From: Nitrospirota bacterium
Lineage (GTDB): Bacteria; Nitrospirota; Thermodesulfovibrionia; UBA6902
Assembly (NCBI GenBank): GCA_016213945.1
Contig: JACQZF010000023.1
Coordinates: 1-37,517 of the forward strand
Length of the DNA stretch: 37,517 nucleotides
Reading direction: 5' to 3'
Part shown: positions 24,198 to 30,511 of the stretch, in pieces
Position numbering within the stretch: position 1 is the stretch's first letter
How the letters are laid out: each line of letters begins with the position of its first letter
Program-made: the position numbers and the translations under genes
Notes under the pieces: model-generated
Databases searched by the model: none
The model's input: only the letters and a program-made list of their open reading frames with translations
What the model was told of the DNA's origin: nothing

Positions 24198-25651
24198 GCC
24201 TTTGATCCTGATGGCTTGTTATCCTTGCGTGCATCCACAAGGATAATATACGGGTCATTGGTCATATTCAAGGCTTTCATGGTTCGCTGCACTTTGTCGA
24301 ACTCCTGTTTTGAAAAATAAAAGATAACCTTGTATCCCTTGTCGGCATCGCTTGCCTTCTTGTAAATCTCAAGCTGCCTTTGTAAATTTCTACTGAGCTG
24401 AGAATTGCCGGCAAGTTTAAACTCAACAAGGGTCTTATCTTTACTGCCGCGTGAGGCTTTGAAATCAACGGGACCTCGGCCATCATTTACTTCGCGGCTA
24501 ACATCAGACGGAGTGGCAAACCACGTCAACCTGAAAAGAATATGAATATCATCTTCTTTTGCAACAGGTTTACCTTTATGGTAGAAAATCTTATACCCGC
24601 CCTTGTTCTCGATTACATCTTTCAGAAACTCTATTCGCTTCAAGGACTCCTCTGCAGTATTGCCAGTGACGGAATAAAATGCCGACTTCTGTGATAGAAG
24701 GTTTACCAATGAGCCAAATTGATCGACATAGACCATTCTTGAATCAATCACATCCAAAGAGCTTTTCTTTGCGGCCTCGTCGCCGTGTTCCTCTTTGTAT
24801 TTGATAAAATAATCAATTACTTCTGGAAACTTCAGGGCAGTCGCAGCGGCTGCTTTATGTTCATCTTTCGTTGTTGGCTTTTTCGGTAAAACAGAGCGGA
24901 AATAATTATTTATCTGCGCGCGCAATTGATCATTCTCTATCGCTTGTGGAATTCTGTCAAACTGTCTGAAGAAGTCCGGCTTATTAATCCATGTCTCATC
25001 CTTGGTGAGGATCTCTTTCGGACTGAGCAAAACATACTTATCCTTAAAGACTGGAAGGTCAAAAACATCGGACTGCCATGATTCCGTTTCATAATTGAAG
25101 CTGACACGCTCAACAGCCATTTCCCTTCTCAAAGATTTATCGATGTACTTCGTTGCAAAGGTCTCGGTATATTTCAGAAGGAACTCTTTGATAAGGTTAG
25201 TAGTGAAATCGCTTATCGTATCTTTACCTACGCCCTCTTTAATGAGGCACAGCTTTTCAAGATGACTACCTTTAGTCACCTTCTCTGATCCGAAGTCTGT
25301 GAACAGATTCCGGAGATTATCATTAAGTGCCCGAGCGAATTCTTTTCCAAGACCACGGCCTGTATTGCCCGAAGCACAGAACCCGAGCCAATTCTCCTTG
25401 ACCTCTGAAAAGTGATACCAGGACTTTAAGAGCCCTGTGCTAACAGGCCCGGCAGTGGATTTATCCTTCAGAAACCGCAAGTAATTGATTATGTCATCAT
25501 GGAGTTGCCGGTATTCTTTCTTTTTGCTGTTAAAGAGAAGAAAGGGGTCTATAAAAAGCGGCAGGTCAGTGACAAGGGAGATATTAAATGCCCCGTATTT
25601 ATCGAGGACTTCGGTGGATACCTCAAAGATGTTGGAGAAATATAAGTGCAT
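24194..25651 (-). CDS. Uncharacterised protein with C-terminal PD-(D/E)XK nuclease-like motif
   Basis: A 485-residue protein. The N-terminal part ('YGAFNISLVTDLPLFIDPFLLFNSKKKEY') belongs to no family I can name but recalls uncharacterised proteins paired with ATPases. Near the C terminus E387, D396 (GRGPVDFKASRG) and E410-x-K412 (TLVEFKLAGN), followed by 'QLEIYKKA', form a good PD-(D/E)XK nuclease signature. It starts 10 bases after the AAA ATPase stop, so the two form one unit. I infer an ATPase-gated nuclease, possibly anti-phage; no known system name fits with certainty. Confidence 0.7.
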   Translation of the reverse strand: MHLYFSNIFEVSTEVLDKYGAFNISLVTDLPLFIDPFLLFNSKKKEYRQLHDDIINYLRFLKDKSTAGPVSTGLLKSWYHFSEVKENWLGFCASGNTGRGLGKEFARALNDNLRNLFTDFGSEKVTKGSHLEKLCLIKEGVGKDTISDFTTNLIKEFLLKYTETFATKYIDKSLRREMAVERVSFNYETESWQSDVFDLPVFKDKYVLLSPKEILTKDETWINKPDFFRQFDRIPQAIENDQLRAQINNYFRSVLPKKPTTKDEHKAAAATALKFPEVIDYFIKYKEEHGDEAAKKSSLDVIDSRMVYVDQFGSLVNLLSQKSAFYSVTGNTAEESLKRIEFLKDVIENKGGYKIFYHKGKPVAKEDDIHILFRLTWFATPSDVSREVNDGRGPVDFKASRGSKDKTLVEFKLAGNSQLSRNLQRQLEIYKKASDADKGYKVIFYFSKQEFDKVQRTMKALNMTNDPYIILVDARKDNKPSGSKA

Positions 25652-25661
25652 TCTTATTCCA

Positions 25662-26882
25662 TTACTTCATAAAGCCATCGATACTTTGCCTTAGTATAAA
25701 CCTGTCCATTAGCGGTACAGCGAACGAGTATTTCCCGTGTCTGTTTTTATAAATAAGCCCCGCGTTCGTTAATGATGACAACATCTGGTTAGCATGACTG
25801 CCGCTGAAAGGGTTTGACAGGCGCCTTTTTGATTCTGCGACAACCTCCTGTACTGTAAACTCCTCCTGACAATTACTTAAGCTTGCAATTACTGCAAGCA
25901 ATTCTCTCTGTCTATCAGTGGCCTTTGCCCATCTGCCGGAGAAAAAGTCTTTATCAAGCTTCATGATTATTTCTTCCATAGGGACCGACGGCTGTTTTCC
26001 TCCGGAAACCTTCTGCAAAAAAACATCATACACCTCTCTGCAGATAAACTGAATAAAATACGGGTATCCGCCCGATTCCTTAACAACAAGCTTGATAGAC
26101 TCCTCGTTAAATTTTATCGGACACTTTGCATCTTCAATCGGCTTAATTATAGCGTCTCTGCTTTCGGGGTCGCTTAACTTGTCGAGGAATACAACTCTGA
26201 ACATCCTTTCGGAAAAAGTCCGCGCCTCCACCAGTTTAGGGAAAAGAGTCGGCAAACCTGTTAATATCAACATGAACGGAATATTTTTTTTCTGGATTGA
26301 TTGAAAAACATCCAACAGAAGAGAAAGAGGATATTGCTCCTTTTCGGCATGGTCGGTCATTGTCTGCGCCTCATCGTAGGCAAAGATTATCCCTCGAATC
26401 TTGTAAGGTGCAAGGCTTTTCCAGACAAGCTCAAAAATCCCCTTCAGCTTATCCGATACCAGGCCGGGAATTGATTTGAAAATATCTATTAAGGTGTTGT
26501 AATTAAGCTTATGGTCGATAAAGGACTTTTCAGAAGCAAAGCCCATAGTCGTTTTTTCTTCCCTCTTGATAGTAATGCTTGAGGTCACAACAGAAAGATC
26601 GGTAAGAAGCCGTAGTGCAATTGTCTCTTCGGTAACACTTGCAGATTCCGATAAATCCGTACCTACCCATAACCACTTCCTTTCTATGGCCAACGGTTTA
26701 AATTTATCCAAAAGAACGGTCTTGCCGACGCCTCTTAGTCCTGTAAGCACCATATTGTCAAGAATAGTCGTCTGTTCCAGAAGCTGAAGAAATTCTTTAG
26801 TCTCTTTCTCGCGGCCTGCGAGATAGGGCGGCATATGCCCCGCGCCAGGTTTAAATGGATTTGTAAAAGGTTGGTTTTGCAT
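25662..26882 (-). CDS. Orc1/Cdc6-like AAA ATPase
   Basis: A 406-residue P-loop ATPase. Walker A is GLRGVGKT (48-55), Walker B is IIFAYDE (D170/E171), a sensor-like 'LILTGLPTL' follows and the C-terminal part (from about 315) resembles a winged-helix domain ('ATDRQRELLAVIASL'). The architecture is that of AAA_16/Orc1-like proteins, often sensors or switches in defence and mobile elements. Its own promoter and paired half-sites lie upstream (26902-26956), with RBS GGAGGG before the ATG. It is followed at once by the nuclease-like gene. Confidence 0.82.
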   Translation of the reverse strand: MQNQPFTNPFKPGAGHMPPYLAGREKETKEFLQLLEQTTILDNMVLTGLRGVGKTVLLDKFKPLAIERKWLWVGTDLSESASVTEETIALRLLTDLSVVTSSITIKREEKTTMGFASEKSFIDHKLNYNTLIDIFKSIPGLVSDKLKGIFELVWKSLAPYKIRGIIFAYDEAQTMTDHAEKEQYPLSLLLDVFQSIQKKNIPFMLILTGLPTLFPKLVEARTFSERMFRVVFLDKLSDPESRDAIIKPIEDAKCPIKFNEESIKLVVKESGGYPYFIQFICREVYDVFLQKVSGGKQPSVPMEEIIMKLDKDFFSGRWAKATDRQRELLAVIASLSNCQEEFTVQEVVAESKRRLSNPFSGSHANQMLSSLTNAGLIYKNRHGKYSFAVPLMDRFILRQSIDGFMK

Positions 26883-26901
26883 ATTTAGCCCTCCAAACGG
26901 T

Positions 26902-26956
26902 AAATGCTAAATTTATTCATTAGTGTAAAGTTAGCATTTCAAGCTAATTTAGTCAA
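26902..26956 (-). promoter_or_regulatory. Promoter and inverted half-sites upstream of the AAA ATPase gene
   Basis: On the minus strand TTGACT (26956-26951), a 17-base gap and TAACTT (26933-26928) form a promoter. AAATGCTAA (26902-26910) and TTAGCATTT (26931-26939) are exact inverted repeats, and a third half-site GCTAA lies at 26943-26947, giving a possible operator around the -10. Confidence 0.5.
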
Positions 26957-26970
26957 GGCCCTTGTCGGCC

Positions 26971-27139
26971 CTAATTCTTCCCTTCCACAATCGCAATCTC
27001 TTCCGGCGTGAGGCCGTAGAGGGCATAGACCATTTCGTCGATCTGCTTTTCGAGGGCGGAGGTGTCGGCGATGGGCAATTCCCCCTTAGAAAAGGGGGAT
27101 GTAGGGGGGGGGGTTCTTTGCAGCGAGGATTTTATCCAT
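26971..27139 (-). repeat. Methyltransferase-tail repeat, copy 3, with a 10-G tract
   Basis: ATG 27139 opens MDKILAAKN, again like the methyltransferase tail. A palindromic insert (AATTCCCCCTTAGAAAAGGGGG) and a run of ten G (27104-27113) follow. With ten bases the frame stops early; with nine it would run unbroken into ADTSALEKQIDEM and on to a TAG at 26971. The promoter of the AAA ATPase lies just after it. Confidence 0.8.
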
Positions 27140-27175
27140 CAGACTTAACCATTATAATCAACATCATATCTTTTC

Positions 27176-28000
27176 TCATTTGATTTTATTTTTTATTGGT
27201 AGATAGTTCTGTTTGCTTACAATGCTTCTGCACAACTCCTTTTCCGTTTCTTTCCGTGCTATGCCTGCCACACTTCCTCCGCGCCTGGCCACCTTTTTAC
27301 TTTTCTTGAAGGTGTCAGGTTTTTCCTTGTATGATATTTCAGTAGTAACTTTTTCGCCAAGCATTGTAAAAATCAATTCCAAATCGGTCATGTGATCACG
27401 AAGGTTTTCATTTTGCTTGATCAACCCTTTTAATTCTTTATATTCAGAAGGCGTTATGCCAAAAGTCGCCTTTGATATTTCGGCAGTTAGAATGGCATAA
27501 TCCGATTCAGTCTCAATCCCTCTCTCCTTCCATTCATCAGTCAGATTTTGGCGGATAGCTATGCCCCGCAACCTCTTGTCTATCCAATCTTTGGGATATC
27601 CTTTTTGTTCATACAATTGCTTCATGCGCTCCTGGGCCAGCTCGGGATTTTCAATTTCCTGGACTCTTTCATAGCCGACCTTTGATAGCCATCTTTTGAA
27701 GGGTTCTGCTTTGGGAGAAGGGATAGACTGGATAATACGGAAAATGCCTTCGGTGTTAGAACAATCAGTCTCTCGCATTTTTCCGTCTGGAGCTTGCAAT
27801 TTGAACTGTCGACAAATTGTCGACAGTTCAAATCCAGCTTCTTCCTTTACTCGTATTTTCATTTTAAACCAATAGTCTCGTGCATTTACGCTATCCGTCA
27901 GCACTGCTACAACATCAACAACGGAAAAATACCATTCGTCATTGTGCCAGATCCGCCTGATTTTTTTGCTCCCGAAAACTACGATTTTATTTTGTTCCAT
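27176..28000 (-). CDS. Bro-N domain protein, phage antirepressor-like
   Basis: A 274-residue protein. The N-terminal Bro-N domain (about 1-105: 'VVFGSKKIRRIWHNDEWYFS' to 'RWLSKVGYERVQEIENPELA') is a DNA-binding module common in phage and baculovirus antirepressors. The C-terminal part contains 'ISKATFGITPSEYKELKGL', seen in the Bro-N proteins of restriction and toxin loci. A paralogue with the same layout lies at 33892-34719 and a deleted copy at 23033-23281. RBS GGGGAAG precedes the ATG. Its role in the island may be regulatory; unproven. Confidence 0.88.
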   Translation of the reverse strand: MEQNKIVVFGSKKIRRIWHNDEWYFSVVDVVAVLTDSVNARDYWFKMKIRVKEEAGFELSTICRQFKLQAPDGKMRETDCSNTEGIFRIIQSIPSPKAEPFKRWLSKVGYERVQEIENPELAQERMKQLYEQKGYPKDWIDKRLRGIAIRQNLTDEWKERGIETESDYAILTAEISKATFGITPSEYKELKGLIKQNENLRDHMTDLELIFTMLGEKVTTEISYKEKPDTFKKSKKVARRGGSVAGIARKETEKELCRSIVSKQNYLPIKNKIK

Positions 28001-28015
28001 TATTTCTTCCCCTAT

Positions 28016-28135
28016 TCATTTATTTTTCCCCTCCACAAGCGCAATCTCTTCCGTCGTGAGGCCGTAGAGGGCATAGACCATTTCGTCGATCTGTTTTTCG
28101 AGCGCGGAGGTGTCTCCTTTGGGGCAACCAATCAT
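28016..28135 (-). CDS. Methyltransferase-tail repeat, copy 4: 39-residue micro-ORF
   Basis: ATG 28135 overlaps the stop of the DUF1016 fragment as ATGA. The frame MIGCPKGDTSALEKQIDEM continues through VYALYGL to VEGKNK and stops at 28016. It is the second tail copy with both its own start and a four-base overlap, and the complete Bro-N gene follows after a short leader. Confidence 0.6.
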   Translation of the reverse strand: MIGCPKGDTSALEKQIDEMVYALYGLTTEEIALVEGKNK

Positions 28136-28500
28136 CCTAATTCCTCAAGTTTTTTTATCATTTCTTCCGGCGCGGGCAGATACTTTTTTAACTCACGGGG
28201 CAGCTTTGAAGTAAGTTTATATGTTGATACTCCGATAGGCTTTTTGCTGTCCTTGAGAGCGTATTCAACAAAGGTCCTGCTCTTTTCTTTGCAGAGAATA
28301 ATTCCGATAGATGGATTCTCTTCGGATAGTCGAACGGTGTCATTTAGTGCGGAAAGGTAGAACTGCATCTTACCGGCATATTCGGGCTTGAAAGCGCCTA
28401 CTTTCAGGTCTATCTCTTTTTCTAATCGGGGGACTTCAGTGCTGTCGTGGTTGGCGTGAATGGTTTGTGCAGGGAAGATGAAGCGTTGAAAAGTTATCAT
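28132..28500 (-). pseudogene. C-terminal fragment of a DUF1016 (YhcG-like) PD-(D/E)XK nuclease protein
   Basis: A 122-residue frame. From about residue 29 it matches the C terminus of DUF1016 proteins: 'IDLKVGAFKPEYAGKMQFYL', then 'NPSIGIILCKEK' and 'VEYALKDSKKPIGVSTYKL'. The catalytic ELK-type core is represented only by its last part and the N-terminal half (usually about 200 residues) is missing. The first 28 residues are not family-like. Its start overlaps the DUF5615 stop by four bases, so it may still be translated. Likely a recombination remnant. Confidence 0.75.
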
Positions 28501-28862
28501 AATCTTATTGATCTTCTTATTCGTACACCTTCAGGAGTAATTATAACCAGATTCCCTTTTATATCTTCCTCCTTTAGAGACTGGTAATATTTTCTGAATA
28601 TCACGAGTGTCTCATCAATGGGTCTTTTATATATTTTGGCTACGATAATCCCTCCGCATTTTTCCGGTGGAAATCTTAACAATCTTGTGAAGTCTTTATC
28701 CATGGTAATAATAACCATGCTTTCCCTGCATGCCTTCTCATACACTTCATCATCAGAAATGCCGGAAAGTCCGCTGTCCCGGATACTCAGCACGTCTGCA
28801 CCGGTAGATTTTAAATAGTCAATAATGGGTTCAAAGAGGTTCTCATTGGCAAAAATCATCAT
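28497..28862 (-). CDS. DUF5615 PIN-like toxin
   Basis: A 121-residue protein with the PIN-like features 'MIFANENLFEPIIDYLKSTGADVLSI', 'GISDDEVYEKACRESMVIITMDKDF' and a C-terminal basic end. Acidic residues in 'DDEV' and 'TMDKDF' would form the metal site of an RNase. DUF5615 genes pair with DUF433 antitoxins, as here; the starts and stops overlap by four bases. Confidence 0.85.
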   Translation of the reverse strand: MMIFANENLFEPIIDYLKSTGADVLSIRDSGLSGISDDEVYEKACRESMVIITMDKDFTRLLRFPPEKCGGIIVAKIYKRPIDETLVIFRKYYQSLKEEDIKGNLVIITPEGVRIRRSIRL

Positions 28863-29086
28863 GCTGTTATTCCTGCTTCTTCATCAGCAAGAATAGAGGC
28901 GTACTGAAGACATGCCTTGATGTCTTCATCGGTAATATTGGGATATGCCTTTTTTATCCCTTCAAAACTTTCTCCTGCTGCAAGAAGATCAAGTATTATA
29001 TGCGCAGGGATTCGGGTCCCCTTTATACATGGTTTGCCGCTGCATATCTTTGGGTCTGATGTTATTCTTTCAATGCTTGTAATCAT
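28859..29086 (-). CDS. DUF433 antitoxin
   Basis: A 75-residue protein with 'ERITSDPKICSGKPCIKGTRIPAHIILDLLAAGES', the hallmark of DUF433, a winged-helix DNA-binding antitoxin. RBS AGGAGGTG precedes the ATG. It forms a pair with the DUF5615 gene downstream. Confidence 0.92.
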   Translation of the reverse strand: MITSIERITSDPKICSGKPCIKGTRIPAHIILDLLAAGESFEGIKKAYPNITDEDIKACLQYASILADEEAGITA

Positions 29087-29113
29087 GTTTTCACCTCCTG
29101 GTATTTTTATAGT

Positions 29114-29313
29114 TTATTCCTTCCCCTCCACAATCGCAATCTCTTCCGGCGTGAGGCCGTAGAGGGCATAGACCATTTCGTCTATCTGTTTTTCGAGGGC
29201 GGAGGTGTCGGTGTTTACTTCCCCTCTATCAGAGCCAACAGTAGGTGCCTTAAGCTGGGATTGAGGGGTGTGTTTCTTTTGGCGGTGAAGATTTGGGCAA
29301 CGAGTTCAGTTAA
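29114..29313 (-). repeat. Methyltransferase-tail repeat, copy 5 (interrupted)
   Basis: Starts with LVAQIFTAKR-like sequence, then carries a palindromic insertion whose centre differs from copies 1 and 7 and brings a stop codon. The tail frame (TDTSALEKQIDEMVYALYGL to VEGKE, TAA at 29114) is intact but disconnected from the upstream part. It lies between a DUF2283 gene and the DUF433/DUF5615 pair. Confidence 0.85.
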
Positions 29314-29314
29314 G

Positions 29315-29524
29315 TTATGCAACCTGGAGTTTCTTTTCCATAGATTTAAGGACGTCCTTAAACATGCAGGATGCCTTAAACAGTTCAACACCTATAAGGT
29401 TGCCTTTGCTGTCAAGCTCCATGTTTACACCCGGTGAAATTTCTACTACCTCTGCCTCTTCACCTTCCTTTGCAAGATAGAGAATGTCCTCTTCTTCATC
29501 ATAAAAGACCTTGAAATCTTCCAT
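29315..29524 (-). CDS. DUF2283 protein (putative antitoxin), copy 1
   Basis: A 69-residue protein: 'MEDFKVFYDEEEDILYLAKEG' and 'EVVEISPGVNMELDSKGNLIGVELFKAS' are the DUF2283 pattern. The ATG overlaps the stop of the DUF4258 gene (TAATG) and GGAGG lies eight bases before it. The pair resembles the module at 30003-30495. Confidence 0.82.
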   Translation of the reverse strand: MEDFKVFYDEEEDILYLAKEGEEAEVVEISPGVNMELDSKGNLIGVELFKASCMFKDVLKSMEKKLQVA

Positions 29525-29805
29525 TATATTTTCCTCCATCTTCCTGATTGAATACGGTTTTCCTTTTGTCCTTCTTTTAAAGGGTGTATTGTTATCAGCA
29601 TAACATCCTCATTATCATGCTTATATGCTACCATTATATCCCTTTCTTTTCCATAAATTCCTGTCTTCATTATTGCTATAATATGCCCTGTTTCTGCATC
29701 TGTGTATCGATCTTCTGCCTTTTCAAATATTCTTTTCGGCAGGTCATAGTCAATTTTTCTCAGGGTAATTCTTGTCTTAATGTGCTTTGAATATTTTATC
29801 TGCAT
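29524..29805 (-). CDS. DUF4258-like protein (putative toxin), copy 1
   Basis: A 93-residue protein starting MQIKYSKHIKTRI, with 'LPKRIFEKAEDRYTDAETGHIIAIMKTG' and 'DVMLITIHPLKEGQKENRIQSGRW', resembling small RelE-like DUF4258 proteins that pair with DUF2283. The ATG lies one base after the stop of tail copy 6, whose purine-rich end (GGAGGGGAAGGGG) is the only Shine-Dalgarno available. Translation of this gene therefore seems to depend on the repeat. Confidence 0.75.
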   Translation of the reverse strand: MQIKYSKHIKTRITLRKIDYDLPKRIFEKAEDRYTDAETGHIIAIMKTGIYGKERDIMVAYKHDNEDVMLITIHPLKEGQKENRIQSGRWRKI

Positions 29806-29806
29806 T

Positions 29807-29995
29807 TCACCCCTTCCCCTCCACAATCGCAATCTCTTCCGGCGTGAGGCCGTAGAGGGCATAGACCATTTCGTCGATCTGTTTTTCGAGGGCGGAGGTG
29901 TCGGTGTTGGGGTCTTTCTTTTTGGCGGCGAGGATTTGGGCGACGCTGGAGATGAAGAACAACTCTGCAAGATGGATGCAATATAAAATCTTCAA
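29807..29995 (-). CDS. Methyltransferase-tail repeat, copy 6: open frame of 62 residues
   Basis: From a TTG at 29995 the frame reads 'LAELFFISSVAQILAAKKKD', then TSALEKQIDEM..., ending VEGKG and TGA at 29807. There is no palindromic insertion in this copy. It is uninterrupted but has only a weak start. The downstream DUF4258 gene begins one base later. Confidence 0.5.
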   Translation of the reverse strand: MKILYCIHLAELFFISSVAQILAAKKKDPNTDTSALEKQIDEMVYALYGLTPEEIAIVEGKG

Positions 29996-30002
29996 GTCTC
30001 AA

Positions 30003-30227
30003 TTAACCTGCTGATGCAAGCAATAGTTTCTTTGCGGGAAAGCTTGTTATTTCTAAATTGGTAAGGTTTAGATTCTTACTTGCATGATCAATATCAATGC
30101 CTACTATGTTATTGCTTTCATCAAAATCAACGATTATACCGGGTGCGACCTCTAATGACTCCGCACTTGTCTTCTCAGAGAGATCAATGTAAAGCGAATC
30201 TGTATCAGCATAATAGTTTATTTTCAT
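30003..30227 (-). CDS. DUF2283 protein (putative antitoxin), copy 2
   Basis: A 74-residue protein: 'MKINYYADTDSLYIDLSEKTS', then 'EVAPGIIVDFDESNNIVGIDIDHAS' is a clear DUF2283. ATG 30227 is chosen because AAGGAGG precedes it; a longer frame to 30275 overlaps the partner gene. Pairs with the upstream 83-residue gene. Confidence 0.9.
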   Translation of the reverse strand: MKINYYADTDSLYIDLSEKTSAESLEVAPGIIVDFDESNNIVGIDIDHASKNLNLTNLEITSFPAKKLLLASAG

Positions 30228-30243
30228 AATCACGTCCTCCTTA

Positions 30244-30495
30244 TTAAGGTTTAAACCCTCTGTCAATGAAAGCATTGTGTATCGTAACGCCGTCCTCCAG
30301 AGTAACTACCCTGAGGTATTTGTTCTCCATTGTTTCTATTTTACCCCAAAACCTTATTCTTCCGTCAGGTTGAGTTTCTTTTTTTATTGGATTACTAATT
30401 ATATTTCTGCAAATCTCAATTTCAAGATATGGTCTTTTCCTTAAAATCTCGTTTCTGAAATAAGGTGTTGTTCTTTCCATGAGAAAGTCTACCAC
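30244..30495 (-). CDS. Small protein, putative toxin partner of DUF2283
   Basis: An 83-residue protein from GTG 30495 (or 78 residues from ATG 30480). 'TTPYFRNEILRKRPYLEIEIC', 'QPDGRIRFWGKI' and 'LRVVTLEDGVTIHNAFIDRGF' recall small proteins found next to DUF2283 genes; the fold is probably RelE/DUF4258-like. It begins 17 bases after the methyltransferase stop codon. Confidence 0.65.
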   Translation of the reverse strand: MVDFLMERTTPYFRNEILRKRPYLEIEICRNIISNPIKKETQPDGRIRFWGKIETMENKYLRVVTLEDGVTIHNAFIDRGFKP

Positions 30496-30511
30496 AGCCT
30501 CTTAAGAGTTT

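Noticed and set aside
29524-29970. 148-residue ORF joining tail copy 6 to the DUF4258-like gene
   Set aside because: Its first 55 residues read the tail in the wrong frame; the real gene starts at 29805.
29780-29986. Plus-strand ORFs across the tail copies (ending in GGGVGVGVF-like residues)
   Set aside because: They arise repeatedly because the tail is repeated; the minus-strand frame is the one matching the methyltransferase.
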